Shown here piece by piece: positions 39,774 to 51,766 of a stretch of 64,000 nt of DNA. Each line of letters opens with the position of its first letter. Within the stretch, counting starts at the first letter, position 1. Position numbers and translations under genes: made by a program. Source of the stretch: Acanthococcus lagerstroemiae. Lineage: Eukaryota; Arthropoda; Insecta; Hemiptera; Eriococcidae. The stretch spans positions 41,970,001-42,034,000 of the forward strand of contig CM063106.1 in NCBI GenBank assembly GCA_031841125.1, given 5' to 3'. The notes beneath the pieces were generated by a model that saw only the letters and a program-made list of their open reading frames with translations, did no database searches and was not told the origin of the DNA.

Positions 39774-39919
39774 GGAGCGTATGGCGATGTAGGCATGCCA
39801 AAGTGGCTGGCCCCGGAAATTACCCTTTCAAGTATCGCATCATTGACCAGAGGGACGTATTGAGGCTGGCCCAAGCCCCAATTTTGCCTCTCCGCTTCGG
39901 ATTCGCGCTGTCCTGTCAA
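39774..39919 (-). mobile_element. Orphan 3' end of an R1-type retrotransposon
   Basis: The minus strand matches the terminal 3' untranslated part of the element at 40268-42297 (CACTTTGGCATGCC, GGCCCCGGAA...ACCCTTTC). It is truncated and has a small deletion relative to the other copies. Confidence 0.75.
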
Positions 39920-40254
39920 CAAGTATGAGTTACATGATGATCTTGAAAAGTTTTAGTGACTCTAGGGAGAGGCTTATGGACATTTGATGAATCTTAATCA
40001 AATCTGAGAAGTGGCTGTGTGACCACGTGTTAACGGGCACAACATTTTAATTCCTCTGGACCCCCTAATTTTTATTTTTGGAAGTGTTTTAAATAGAATT
40101 TCTTACCGATATGTAAGAATTTGGAGCCTGTACCTGTCTGCCTTCAGAAATTATTAGGGGGTTGAAAATCAGAAATTTCCGAAATGCGCTCAAAATACTT
40201 ATTACATTTACAAATACTTTGATTTTTTTGTAGAAAGATAATAGAAGATTGTAT
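39920..40254. other. Spacer before the R1-type element
   Basis: AT-rich sequence with no gene seen. Confidence 0.4.
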
Positions 40255-40267
40255 ATTGCTGTTGCCT

Positions 40268-42297
40268 CATCAAGAAGCCAGGGAAGCCAGACGGGCAGCC
40301 ATCATCATACCGGCCAATCTGCTTGCTCGACACCGTGGAGAAGGTGTTCGAGCGGACGATCGTAGATAGGCTGGAGGCGCACCTGGAGAGGCGGAGGACG
40401 ATCTCGAACAGCCAGTACGGCTTCAGGACCGGCCGTTCGGCAGCGGATGCAGCACTCAGGCTGAAGGCGATGGCGGCGAAGGCGATACGCGACGGAGAGT
40501 TCTGTGCGGCGGTCAGTCTCGACAGTCGCAACGCCTTCAACTCAATACCGTACTCATCTGTGGTGTCGGCGTTGGAGGAGGCGCGGGTGCCGGGCTACCT
40601 CGTGCGGATTATCCGGAGCTATTTCTGCGGGCGTCGGATCGAGTTGGAGTCGGCGACAGGACCAATCACGAGGGCGATAACGTGCGGCGTTCCTCAGGGG
40701 TCGATCCTTGGACCCATCCTGTGGAACGTCGCCTTCAACGGGTTGCTGCGGCTGGCGGTCCCACCAGGCGTGAAACTCATCTGTTATGCCGATGACACGC
40801 TGGTGGTGTGCCAAGCCGCGACAACAGCGGAGGTCGCGACCAAAGTCAACCGGGCGTTGGAGTTGCTGACCGGATATATCGAGTTCGCGGTATTGTGCTT
40901 GGAGGTGCAGAAGACGGAGGCAGTTCTGTTCACGACGCGCCGCAAATACGACCAACCAACGTTCGTGCTGAAAGGCGAGAGGATCGCGCCACGCCCGGCG
41001 CTGAAGTACCTGGGGCTGTGGTTCGACGGGAAGCTGTCGTTCTGCGAGCACTTCCGGAGAGCGGCGGAGAAGGCGGACCAGGTCGCCGGGCAGCTGTCGC
41101 GACTGATGGCGAACCTGGGCGGCCCGCGGGAGCAGAAGCGGAGGCTGTACGCGAACGTCGTGCTGTCGGTCCTGACGTACGGCGCACCGGTATTCGCGGA
41201 CGCCGTCCAGATCCCGTACCGGAGAGTGGAGCTGGAGAAGGTACAGCGGAGAGTCGCGCTAAGGTGCGTCAGCGCGTATCGCACCGTGTCAACGGAGGCG
41301 GTAGGCGTGCTGGCGCGCCTTCCACCCATCGAGTTGAAGGTCGACGAGCTGGCGCAGTCTTACAAGGCGCAGAAGAAGGCGAGGACGCGGCTGGAGGCAC
41401 GCCGGGCGAAGCGTGGCATTCAGCTGACCACGCTTCAGCGATGGACGGAGAGGCTCGCCCAGTCTTCGAAAGGCGAGTGGACCCGGGAGCTGATCGGTGA
41501 GCTCGACCTGTGGTTAGGTAGGAATCACGGAAGCCTGAACTTCCACCTGACCCAGGTCTTGAGCGGACACGGTTGTATCGGCTCGTACCTGCACCGGATG
41601 GGTTTGGCGGGGAGCGCCGAGTGCACCCATTGTGCAAGCGGAGAGGAGGACACGCCGTGGCATACGCTGTTCGAGTGCGACGCCTGGGAGGAGGAGAGGC
41701 GCGGGGCGGTCACGATCGATCCCGGAGACGGCGTGATCGACCGTCTTGCGCCGGACACCCTGGTTCCGGAGCTGTTGAGGAGCCGAAGCGGTTGGAACCG
41801 GGTGTCGGGTTTCGTTTCGGCCATCATGCGACGGAAGATGGAGGCCGAGTGGTCGAGACAGAGGACGCAAGGAGGAGGAGAAACTGGACTTGCTGCTGCT
41901 GCTGCTGCTGCGGCGGCGGATACCATCCAGCAAAGCTCGCCCGCAGCACCAGGGCTGGAGCAGAGCTCGCCCGCAGTGCAAGGGCTGGAGCTTCAATCAG
42001 ACGACTCTCACACGATGAGTGAGTGAAGAGGAAGAGGCAGCGCGTCCGGCTGCGGGGGACCTGAAATTTCCAGGCGAGCGCTCTGGGAGTGCGGACCTCG
42101 GTCAGTAGGGAACCCCGTGGTGGCCCTGGCAGGACGCACGCACCGTTCCGGCCAGGAGAAATGGGGGCTCGGACCCGGCCCCAAAGCGTTCCCCTCGGTA
42201 CTGATGCGATGCCCGAAAGGGTAGTTTCCGGTGCCGGGGGTGCGGTGTCTCAGGGGCCACTTTGGCATGCGTGCATCGCCATACGTCCCACCACACC
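40268..42297 (+). mobile_element. 5'-truncated R1-clade retrotransposon, 2030 bp
   Basis: The body runs from inside the RT domain to a 3' untranslated end (CCATACGTCCCACCACACC). It is flanked by a 13-bp target-site duplication, ATTGCTGTTGCCT at 40255-40267 and ATTGCTATTGCCT at 42298-42310, with one mismatch. Target-primed insertion with 5' truncation explains this. The element is clearly GC-richer than its surroundings. At least five other 3' fragments of this family lie in the window (4690, 20240, 23170, 39774, 49545). Confidence 0.92.
40323..42026 (+). CDS. R1-clade reverse transcriptase, C-terminal 567 codons (retrotransposon)
   Basis: RT of a non-LTR retrotransposon. The true start is missing through 5' truncation, and the same frame reads back through PSSYRPICLLD to about 40275. 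Motifs in order are YRPICLLDTVEKVFER, SQYGFRTGRSAADA, VSLDSRNAFNSIP (first Asp present), CGVPQGSILGPILWNVAFNGLL, CYADDTLVV (catalytic ADD) and LKYLGLWFD. A C-terminal zinc knuckle follows, with CTHC...H...C in ECTHCASGEEDTPWHTLFEC. A GCT-repeat alanine run (41889-41916) precedes the end. There is no frameshift or stop, so the insertion looks recent or the sequence conserved. The missing endonuclease and ORF1 make it non-autonomous. Confidence 0.9.
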   Translation: MLDTVEKVFERTIVDRLEAHLERRRTISNSQYGFRTGRSAADAALRLKAMAAKAIRDGEFCAAVSLDSRNAFNSIPYSSVVSALEEARVPGYLVRIIRSYFCGRRIELESATGPITRAITCGVPQGSILGPILWNVAFNGLLRLAVPPGVKLICYADDTLVVCQAATTAEVATKVNRALELLTGYIEFAVLCLEVQKTEAVLFTTRRKYDQPTFVLKGERIAPRPALKYLGLWFDGKLSFCEHFRRAAEKADQVAGQLSRLMANLGGPREQKRRLYANVVLSVLTYGAPVFADAVQIPYRRVELEKVQRRVALRCVSAYRTVSTEAVGVLARLPPIELKVDELAQSYKAQKKARTRLEARRAKRGIQLTTLQRWTERLAQSSKGEWTRELIGELDLWLGRNHGSLNFHLTQVLSGHGCIGSYLHRMGLAGSAECTHCASGEEDTPWHTLFECDAWEEERRGAVTIDPGDGVIDRLAPDTLVPELLRSRSGWNRVSGFVSAIMRRKMEAEWSRQRTQGGGETGLAAAAAAAAADTIQQSSPAAPGLEQSSPAVQGLELQSDDSHTMSE

Positions 42298-42310
42298 ATT
42301 GCTATTGCCT

Positions 42311-44414
42311 GTATCATTACAAGCCCGTTAACTAATGGTGTTTAGTAGTAAACATTTACTACATCCCCTGTTATTACTTATGCGTGTGCTACATAAATGA
42401 AAAATCACGCTGGGGGTTGGGTTAATTTCATTGAATCATGTTGAAACTTGTACAAGATCATTTTTCATTAAAAGGAACAACTTTGGGGGATGAGCTATAT
42501 GAATTTCAAAAAAAAAAATTGCATCTATAGATAAGGACTGGGCAAGGCTACACTTTTGTCGACCATATCCTCCATTTTCCTGAGCCCTTTCGACCCTATG
42601 GTACGAGATACTAGAAAAATTGAATATTTCAACTTTATAGTGTATTTCACGCGTTTTCATCTAGGTATAGGTTGCTTAATATCGCCCACCGCCGTATATC
42701 GCCCTGTAGTGGCGCGATCTGGCGGAAATTTTTCTTTCATATTTGGTATTGCAAAACAGTAGTAAATTGTGTAAAGTTAGGGTCTGGAAGCCAAAAACCG
42801 AAGAGTGACAGCTGAGAGAAGAAACTGAGGACCGGAAAACTTTTTTAGTATTGTCCTTGGATGGCGGTTGTGAGCGATAAAATGCAGGCAGGATGTCGAA
42901 TCGAATATTTTTCTCATTAGAAACGTTCAAATAGTAATTTCCAATAAAAAGTAGGAGGATTTATAAAGAAATTAGCGCAGTATGACGTCGAAGAAAGTGA
43001 GTGTCGTTTTCCCTAATATCGCTCACTTGCGAATTTGAGGTCGGCGATGCTGTTTTTGGTGAAGTCGCGAACAAAAAATACATTTGTTCACAGTGCTTGA
43101 ATGGATAAATTCAAAATCGCCTTCGAGATTTTGGTTTGTCTTAGTCAATTTAGACTGCTCATCATATTTTTTTGAAAATTCAATAATCTTTTGTGGCCAT
43201 GTTTGGTTCGCCGTAATTTTGACGAGCAGTTTCTAGGTACTTTTCTATAGTTTCTAAAGAAAGTGAGAAAAAAAGTTGAAGAGATACGAGTGTAGCTATT
43301 CATCTAAAATAATTTTTCGATTTATAATCTCGGCTACCCTCTAGACAAACCTTATATTCTGCCCGATACCAGAAGCAACATAACATTCTGAATTTATTGT
43401 ATGATCCCTCTACTGTCAGAAAACTGAATTCGACAGAATTGCAGTAAATTTTCGGGTACGTGAATTGGTTTTATTTTAGGAACTCTCTATGCGTAAACAG
43501 ATTTCACGTAAACTAATGTTCGGCCCGACTTTATAGATTTAAACATCTTGCTAAATAATATGCTAACGTGAAATTTTTCGAGATATCAGGAAGAAAGTTT
43601 ATTTCTTGGGTCACTTAATGTATAACGCTTTATCACGTGATTGATAATACGTCGGCGGTTTAAATGTCTTGTCTGATAATGAGAACGTGATGTAACGGAA
43701 TGCTTTTTTCGAATTCGTAGAAATGGGCAATTCGCAATAAACTGTACTATAAGGCGCGAGATATTCTAATTTACGGAAAATAAATTATTCTACTGACCGC
43801 TGCTATTTGTAAAGAAATATTTGAAATCATCATTACGAATTAAATACGTGAATAATGATTGCAGGATCCGAGACATAGGCATAAAATAACTTCGTAATGT
43901 GCGCCTACGTGAACTTAATACTTATTATCTTTTTGTCGGCTTCCTCGAACGAAATCATACGCACACTTATTATGCCCAATGCCCATTTTAGCACAAATAT
44001 ACGAGTAAGTTGTAGAGGCCCAACAATGGGGGTCCGAGGGGGCTACGATACCCACTCAACTGTAATGGGCACTGCAGCAAAGGGTAACGTTTTGAATTAA
44101 AAACTTTTTTTAAAGTTATACGGCACATGCCACTCACAGTATAAGGTTGTTGCGCCCCTAGTAAAAGTTGTACTAATACATTTTCGAAACTCAACCCTCA
44201 TACTTGATTGGATTTGAAGAATTTCTTTTGTACGCCGAACTTACACTGAATACAATAATGAAATAAGTCCGCAAACTCTTGTTGACTGACCGAGAGTCTA
44301 AACAAAGTAGTGTCGGGGGGGGGGGTCTATCATTAGTTTTGGTAGTTACCTCTACGTTAACGTACTTTACAAAACGGTGGTTTTTTCGAAATTTGACGTG
44401 TTCCAGGGTTAAAT
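42311..44414. other. Non-coding stretch
   Basis: Two similar strings, TAATATCGCCCACC (about 42679) and CTAATATCGCTCACTT (about 43013), lie about 335 bp apart. No gene; a 10-base G run near 44317. Confidence 0.4.
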
Positions 44415-44830
44415 GAGTTCTAGTTAATGTAAAAACACACGAGACTCAATTATTCTAAAATCAAAAAATGTTGAGGAGTCTTGCAGTGGGATTAAAGTCA
44501 GGATGACGAACGGAATGAACACATGTAAACAGATTTATTTCTATCTTTTATCATATCTGTATGAGCTGTAATGAAAATGATTCAATTTTACCCAAAAATG
44601 AATCACCGACCAATGATTTTTAGAACAATTTTAAACCCCTATGTTATAGTATGGAAAACATTTTTTTTAGTCGAACTACTTTTTTCAAAACTCTACTGTT
44701 AGGATTTTGTAAAGCAAAAGTGCAAATTTCTTTATGGAATATCATAATATGTTAAACTTCAACATCGCCGAGGGACAATTCAAGAATTAAAAAATTTTGG
44801 CTGGTGTGTTTTTATATTAACTAGAACATA
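44415..44830. mobile_element. MITE with about 24-bp inverted repeats
   Basis: GTTCTAGTTAATGTAAAAAC... (from 44417, running into ACAC at 44440) is complementary to 44804-44827, with about one mismatch. The interior is non-coding. The ends and target-site duplication are not fixed. Confidence 0.65.
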
Positions 44831-45650
44831 CTCGTATTTAGCCTTAGGATGTATAAAATTGCGACAAAGCTGTTTTGTGAAGCATCCTACTCAATATACT
44901 TACAAATGTTCATGGGACATCATCTCTACGGTTGACTTGAATACGAAGGAGATGAGAAAATGATATGAAAATTTGTGCGAAATTGTATTTAATAATATTG
45001 TCTATCAGAAGAATAAGAACTAATCCATTATTTGCAGCTTGTAGGGCCGGCGCGAAGAATTTTTGGATCGGTGATGGAGGGAGAAGGGTGTGAAGGCACC
45101 AAAAATCTGGACCGAAAACTATTAAATTTCAGTTCACAAGCTAAACACAAAAAGAAGTTCCACTATTTCTCAATTTTTTAAACTAGTTGCTGGTTTTCCC
45201 CAATTTTCCGATACACCTTTTCAAATGAGACCGAAATTTGATTGCAGGGACCTAGGAACCAGACAGAAATTGCCTGGAGAGAGAATCCAAGATTGAGAAT
45301 TCTAGTACCGCGTTTGAGACTAATTGTAGGTACATATCTTATTTTTCTCGCTTCCTGAGGTTATGGTGTCCATATTTTGTATTTTGTAAATTTTCGAATT
45401 TTGAACGGGACGCCTTCTTGTGTTTTTTATCAGACGAAATGTCACCCAATTTTCAGTTGCTACATAAGCTTAAACGTTTTTCAAAATACAAAGTCATTTC
45501 GCCTCGGTTCAAAATCAAATTTTTGGTGAATTTCTTATTTCAGATTCAAAAATTTATTTTTGAAGAAAAAATCATTCTTACCCTGAAATAAATGCAAATT
45601 AATTTTGTTCTATTAATTTTTTATTCTGATTTCATGAAAAATCACAGAAG
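44831..45650. other. Non-coding stretch
   Basis: I see no gene. A possible MITE end (GGGCCGGCGCGAAG) lies near 45044. Confidence 0.35.
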
Positions 45651-46060
45651 CTAAAGGATGATAAATCACTTTTTGGAAAACACTGCAACGACCAGGGACA
45701 CAACAACCACAAGTTGACAAAAAAATATAAAATCCTGTATACAGAAAACAACGGAAGAAAAAGAAAACTAAAAGAACATGAAGTAATAAAGTCCAAAAAA
45801 AAAACCCTAATAAACACAACTAACTTCCAAAGCAAGAACCAATTCCAATTAAAACATAAGACTCACTGATTAGATAGACCACACAACCACAGACAACCAA
45901 TAGGAACACACCAAATATAAATAAATAAATAATAATAATAATAATAATAATGAAAAATAAAAAAATAATGAAAAATAAAAAAATAATGAAAAAATAAGAT
46001 ATCTAGTTTTCGAATCGCCAACCATTCCCCCGTGTCCCTACCACATCCACCCACCAGTTG
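45651..46060 (-). other. A-rich tract with AAT microsatellite
   Basis: A-rich on the plus strand, T-rich on the minus, with an AATA/AAT microsatellite at 45917-45951 and a repeated AAAAATAATG string after it. The composition resembles the U-rich LINE 3' regions at 22.3 and 29.3 kb, but no RT frame is attached, so the origin is unproven. Confidence 0.4.
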
Positions 46061-46540
46061 TAGGCCACCCCCGTGACTTCACTCCCAGCGATACTTAACC
46101 CCGTCTTGGGGTCTTTTAAACCAACACAACCGAGGAACCGGACAAGAAGAATTGATATAGATAATTAATATAAATAATTATTCGAGGAAAGGGTTAGTTT
46201 TACAGAAAAGCTCAGCTGAAGAAGTCATTGATGCCACATTTAAATTTTAATTGATTCAATGAATCAAGAATATCTTAGGCTTTTGTCTAATTGTACCATT
46301 ATGTCAGCCTCTGCGCATAGTCTAGGGAATTTTTCAGTAATTCTCATCATGTTATTCATAGGAGAAAATTCCATTTTGGCCGTTCAATATTGATGTAGTA
46401 GAAAAATTATCTTTCGCCTGGAATTAATTTTTGGAACTCCAAAGTTGATTTTTCCAAACAATTTTTCATCCTGAATATTTCCATGAATAAGGTCATATAC
46501 GAAAATAACGTAATGATAATGTATAATGTGTCGTTATTTT

Positions 46541-47270
46541 GCAAAAGGGTCAACTTTGTTGGAAACAACTGTTCGAGAAAAACGCAAAAATGTGATTTTT
46601 GGTCAAAAATATCGATTTTCGGTTTTTGATGGATTTGTATACTATGATCCTTCTACTTTCACGTGAGGGTAGTTGGAACCCTTGAGGGCCGTTTTAAACG
46701 GTGGTAACAGGCCATCGAAGTTGGAGTGGTGTGGTATCTGCTACGTCATAAACTGCGCGCTCGTTTTTCAAGGTTGTCGGTAGGAAATTTACATGTTTTA
46801 TAATTTCTACTCCCGTATTATGTTCTTAGCGCTCCAACCGAACCAAACCGTAACCTAATGTCACTGTGTAAACGTCCTCCAGTGTTGTAAAAGGTTAACT
46901 TTGATGCAAATTTTAAAAAGGGTCAACTTTGTCGCTGGTATACATATGGCAAAATTTTAAAAAGGGTCAACTTTGTTGCTGGTATGTATGGCACTGAACA
47001 ACATTAATATTACATAAAAAAAGTAAAACTAGCCGTTGAAGACCTTATTTGGTGATTTAAACCTTTCATATGACGATTTTTTGTTTCAAAAACTTTAAAC
47101 GCGTTTTTCCCAAAACTATGTTTTTTGAAGTTCAAACTTCAAACGCGTCCCCAGGCGCGAGTTTTATAGTTAGAGGGTTCCTCTTTGGCTCATTTCGAAG
47201 GGAATTTAATGTATTTTCAGGATATGGGTCTAACTCATTTTCGATCCGATCGACAAAGTTGACCCTTATG
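46541..47270. repeat. Cluster of AAGGGTCAACTTTGT repeats
   Basis: Direct copies lie at about 46545, 46898 (diverged), 46916 and 46962. An inverted copy closes the region at 47251-47270. The copies at 46906-46949 and 46949-46990 form a roughly 43-bp tandem duplication (GCAAATTTTAAAAAGGGTCA...). The outer inverted pair could mark a MITE, but no target-site duplication is visible. Confidence 0.6.
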
Positions 47271-49010
47271 CTATAGAACGCCACATTATTTTGATTCCCT
47301 TTATCATAGCCGGTCGGCTGCTTATTAACAAGACCCTTCTGCTGGCTTCCATCAATGGCCACCGTGATCGCTATTACATCTGCTTGGAGGGGTCAAAATC
47401 TTAGAAATCCCTAAATATTGCATACAAGGAAATCCTCAAAATCCTCAAGGCCACTTGTACCAAGAAACGTGACGCACATCTTGGAATTTAATCTAACTCG
47501 TAGTTTACCCATTATTAACTGGCCGATTTTTCTCAGTTAAATTTTTAATCTCGGATTGAAGTCCAGTTAAGTAGTTGTTACAATGTGATGCTGCAGAACC
47601 GGCTCCAGGAGACCATTGATTGAAAAACCTGAATAATACAAGACGGCTATTCACGAGTGAAGCGAAAAAGATACGGTTTCTGAATCGGACAAAAAAGGGT
47701 GTTTAAAAATGCAGTTTTCGACTTCAGTGGATAAGGAGTTGACATCTCACTTTTTCTGGTACTTCTTGATACCTACCGCACAAACTCTATCACTATTCGT
47801 CACAGTTCTCCCTTTCTCAATTCTAAGCTGAATTTCGAGAAACTAAAGTTGGATAAAATTATTTTCTGAAATCAAGACACGGACTGAGAAAATCTATTAG
47901 CCCAACTATCAATGGAATCAGGCATACCTGCTTGCCAATTATGGTCCCTCCGGCTCCACTAATCGCATGACAAAGAGCATAAGATTATGACGCATCTCGT
48001 ACCTCGGGTATTCCCAAATTTTATATCACCGATGTCATCGCGTCGCCCAGACTTCGTCCCAGACTCACCAGTCACCACTCACTCACCAGTTGACAGCTCT
48101 TTTCGCGGCAATTCGAAAACGTATACGTAAACGCCGTCTACATTTGTTCCTTCCGAAGTCGCGAACAAATAATTGGAAACAGTCAGTGTCCCGTTTCAAA
48201 GGGTCCGCTCTTCAAGTTAATTAAAATCCAACTCCCTGTCTGTCCTTTTTTGCTCCGGCCCGCTCTTTCTTATATTTTAAATACAGTTAGCCGACAAGTT
48301 CGTCTTTAACGACGTTCCACGACTGTACAGAAATCGAAAGGGAAAAAAATCCCTCGAGTTATTCGTAAAAAGGAAAGCCGCGGCGTTTTTAATGTTTTTA
48401 TGCGTTCGCCACTGAATCGGTAATAAGGATACGTTAAAAACCATTTTGGGGAATATGTTTGTTTTTAAGAGGTCGTAAATTATAATTTCGCAAAAAAAAA
48501 AAAGCAGGAGAAGGGGGAGAAAGCGAACCATTTTCTGTGTACGCGTTTACGGCCGAAAACCGAACGGCGAAGTCGAAATTGGTCTGAGGCTTATTTATTC
48601 GGTCATCAAATGTACGCGGTTTTACGAACCGACATCGACACGTGCACATTTTGGGCAATTTGAAAATTTTGAAACGTGGAGAGATGCGCCGCGGTGGCAC
48701 GGTTCTGACACAGAAGGTTATGAGAAGCATTATGAGTAATGCATGTGATAGGTACGCTGAAGACAGTGAAAAATACCAAGTAAATTAGATGAAAAAAGCC
48801 AAATTTAACATATTTTTTCATAACAAATCAGAATGACGTATATTGATTGTATGGATCTTCCAAGTCTGTGAAAAAACCATTCAGAATCCACGGAATGCTA
48901 ATTTCGTGATGGGATGTCAAACACCACTCAAAGAAATCGGTTTTTCTCGAATATATTGAAAATTATCAAATTTAGAAACTACGATCTCCAAAATCCAAGA
49001 AACGATATTC
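47271..49010. other. Non-coding stretch
   Basis: The part around 48040-48740 has more CG dinucleotides and is less AT-rich than its neighbours and could be a promoter or first-exon region, but nothing coding is attached. Overlapping minus-strand frames there show no motif. Confidence 0.35.
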
Positions 49011-49014
49011 ATTT

Positions 49015-51480
49015 TGTAGGAGAGAAACGACAGGGGGGAAAGATTAGTAGAAATTACCCAAAAATTTAACTTATGTACAGCAAACACTTTTTACAAGAAA
49101 AAAAAGGCAAGACGGAAAAACTAAAAATGAGACTGGCCACCTACTAATAAATGACCTGTTAGTAGATACAGATGTACGTAACAACACTGTCGAAATTTGG
49201 CTTCTCATCGGACTACCGCAGATCACGCTACTGTAAATTGAGCATCCCGCAGAGAGTCCAGTATAAAAATCACAGGAAGGGTAAAGGGAGAGGAAGGCGG
49301 ATTATCCCGGTCAGAAAGAAAGAGGATGCATGCCAGAAACTAAAGTCAGTGCGAGAGGAAATGAAAGTCAAGGAAAATTTCTACGACAGTATGGTCCAAG
49401 CTTTAAAAAACACGGTTGAAGAAATTGGAGTGACGAAGGCTAAAGAGAAAACCAAGGATAAGCTTTCAAAACAGACTCTCGAGTCAGGAAGAATAACCTT
49501 TGGAAAAATAGAAATAGTAAAACACCATTGGACAAAACTGAGTTGGGTGGTGCGGTGGGACGTATGGCAATGCACGCATGCCAAAGTGGCCCCTATGATA
49601 CCGCGCCCCCGGCCACAGGAACTACCCTTTCGAATATCGCTTCAGTGACCAGAGGGAGGACAAAACTGAGTTAGGTAATGAAATACAAAAATTGGTGAAG
49701 AAAAATGTTAGAGAAGATATAAAGAATATGATGAGGAAAAAAATTCAAGATATTTTGGAAAAAAGTTGGTCCACTAAAAAAGTTAGGCTCGAACTCGGTG
49801 GCGGGAGAAACGTTATGCTGAAGCTAAAAGATCAGATAGGAAAAGTGACTCAAAATCAAGAAAAAATTGTAGAGGCGCAACAAGTTTTTACGAGGACTTT
49901 CACCGCGAGCGAAACGAGCTATCAAAAATAGCAAAAACTGGAAGGTGGAAGGAGGAAGGAATCCCGGAAATAAAGGAGAGAGAAGTGGAACACGTACTAA
50001 ATAGACTGAAAAATGATATTGCCCCAGAGCCGGATGGAATTACGAACGAAATGCCGAAAAGGTCTGGCGATCAGAGAGTGCCACACCTGGCTAAAATATT
50101 TAACAAAATTCGAATTATGAATATATGTCCAAAACAGTGGAACTTGGCCGAAATAATATTATTATACAAGAAAGTGGGGGAGAGGAAAGGAACTCATTGA
50201 AAATTGTAGGTCAATATGCTTAACATCGAACATCTTTAAGGTATTTATGGCAGTCTTAAAAAGACGCATAACCATTTGGATTCAAATCATCAGAAGAATG
50301 AACAGGCGGGATTCAGAAAATGCGTTTCAACTGTAGAGAACATTTCCGTTGTGAACCAAATTATTGAAAAAACACATGAATATGATGTGGAAATTGAAAT
50401 ACTTTGCATAGGCTTTCATAAGGCAATTGATTCAGTGGATCCTAAATATATTTATGTTAAAAGTACTGGAAAATAAGGGAATTGAAAGTGGGTTTATTAA
50501 AGTCATATGCAGAATTGCAATGCTAATTCTAGTGCAAGAGCCAACCTTAAAAGCAAAGGGAGGGAATTCAAAATTCGGAGGGGGGTTCAACAAGGGGACA
50601 CCTTGTCGCCAAACCTCTTCAACTGTATTCTGGAAGAAGTATTTCGTAATCTGAAGTGGAAAAGAAGGGGACTAAAAATAAACTGAGAATTTCTAAGTAA
50701 TTTGAGGTATGCAAACGATGTTATCTTATTTGCAGAAAATAGTAGGTAAGGAATTGAAGAAAATGGCAGAAGAGCTATTGAGGAAATGCAAAAAAGCTGG
50801 CCTCAAGCTGAATGGTAGCAAATCAAAAATAACCGGAAGAGAGGAAAGGAAAAATCTGATAATCGATGGGCAAGAGATAGAAGAGGTAAAAGAAATCGAA
50901 TATCTGTGGGACAGATTATTAGTTTTGAAGAAAGAGGTAACAAAGAAATTACGAGGCGTATCAAAAAGGGGTGGAACAACTTCTGGGCATGAAAATCTAT
51001 TTTTTTCCGGAATTTCAACACCGCCCTCAAAATGGAAATACTAAATAGCTCAACGGTACCAGCCCTCAAGTATGGAGCGCAAACCTGGTCCGTTACAAGA
51101 AAGCAAATGGTCAAGCTACAAATTACGTTCAGATCTATGTAGAGGAAACTTCTAGGACTGCGATGGGAAGACAGAATCTCAAATGCAAAACTACACGAAA
51201 TGGCTGGAGGCGGGATATAGGATATAATGTCAAACAATTAAAGTGGAAATATGTGGGGCATCTGGCGAGGGCGGATAGCAACAGATGGGGAGCAGAAGTA
51301 CTCAACTGGATGTGCTGCAAGGGAAAAGAAAGATAGGTAGGCCAGTAACTAGATAGAGAGATGCACTCGTCAGAGAACTGGGGCCTCGGGTGGCAAAGAC
51401 TAGCGCAGGATAAAAGAAAATGGAAAAGCTACATGGAGGCGTATGCCCAAAAATGGGCGGAGGTACTCACACACACGTTT
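49015..51480 (+). pseudogene. Decayed RTE-type retrotransposon (endonuclease end to C-terminus)
   Basis: It begins with the endonuclease tail (NDRGERLVEITQKFNL, about 49025) and FSSDYRRSR. A lysine-rich linker follows, then RT blocks in shifting frames: LNRLKNDIAPEPDGITNE, NEQAGFRKCVSTVENI, an F-x-K-A-I-D-S-V block around 50416-50440, GGFNKGTPCRQ or the alternative frame RGVQQGDTLSPNLFNC, and RYANDVILFAEN, where the usual YADD is YAND. The end has LKYGAQTWSVTRKQ and a KYVGHLARAD tail. Multiple frameshifts and stops make it inactive. A 113-bp R1-type fragment interrupts the linker. Confidence 0.85.
49545..49657 (-). mobile_element. 113-bp R1-type 3' end inserted in the RTE copy
   Basis: The minus strand is the very 3' end of the R1-type family (CACTTTGGCATGCG...CCATACGTCCCACC). 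It is flanked by a perfect 15-bp target-site duplication GGACAAAACTGAGTT (49530-49544 and 49658-49672). This is an extreme 5' truncation and proves that this family inserted after the RTE copy. Confidence 0.93.
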
Positions 51481-51766
51481 GGTCGACAATCGGCGAAAAA
51501 TGTGCCTGCCAATTTAAATTTTTTAATCACTTTATTTCTCTTCGAATTGATCAGCGCCGCCCCATGTTTTTCGACTATCGTCGCAACATACGCTTATTTT
51601 ATTTTTGTAAGTATTTTATAAATGCTTTTTTTCTTCTTCAACGTACCGGCGGCGCACCCGGCTTTTGCCCGAACTCCCTATGGCCCATCCGCCCATGTAG
51701 ACGTGCTTCGCCCAGTACGACCTAGTCGAGCGTTTCGTATATCTCGGTTCGATGGTCGACATCAAT

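Noticed and set aside
40784..41996. Several long overlapping frames on both strands of the R1-type element
   Set aside because: The GC-rich sequence has few stops. Only the 40323-42026 frame carries RT and zinc-knuckle motifs.
48277..48821. Overlapping minus-strand frames as a host gene
   Set aside because: No motif, no splice-supported continuation, and mutually overlapping frames.
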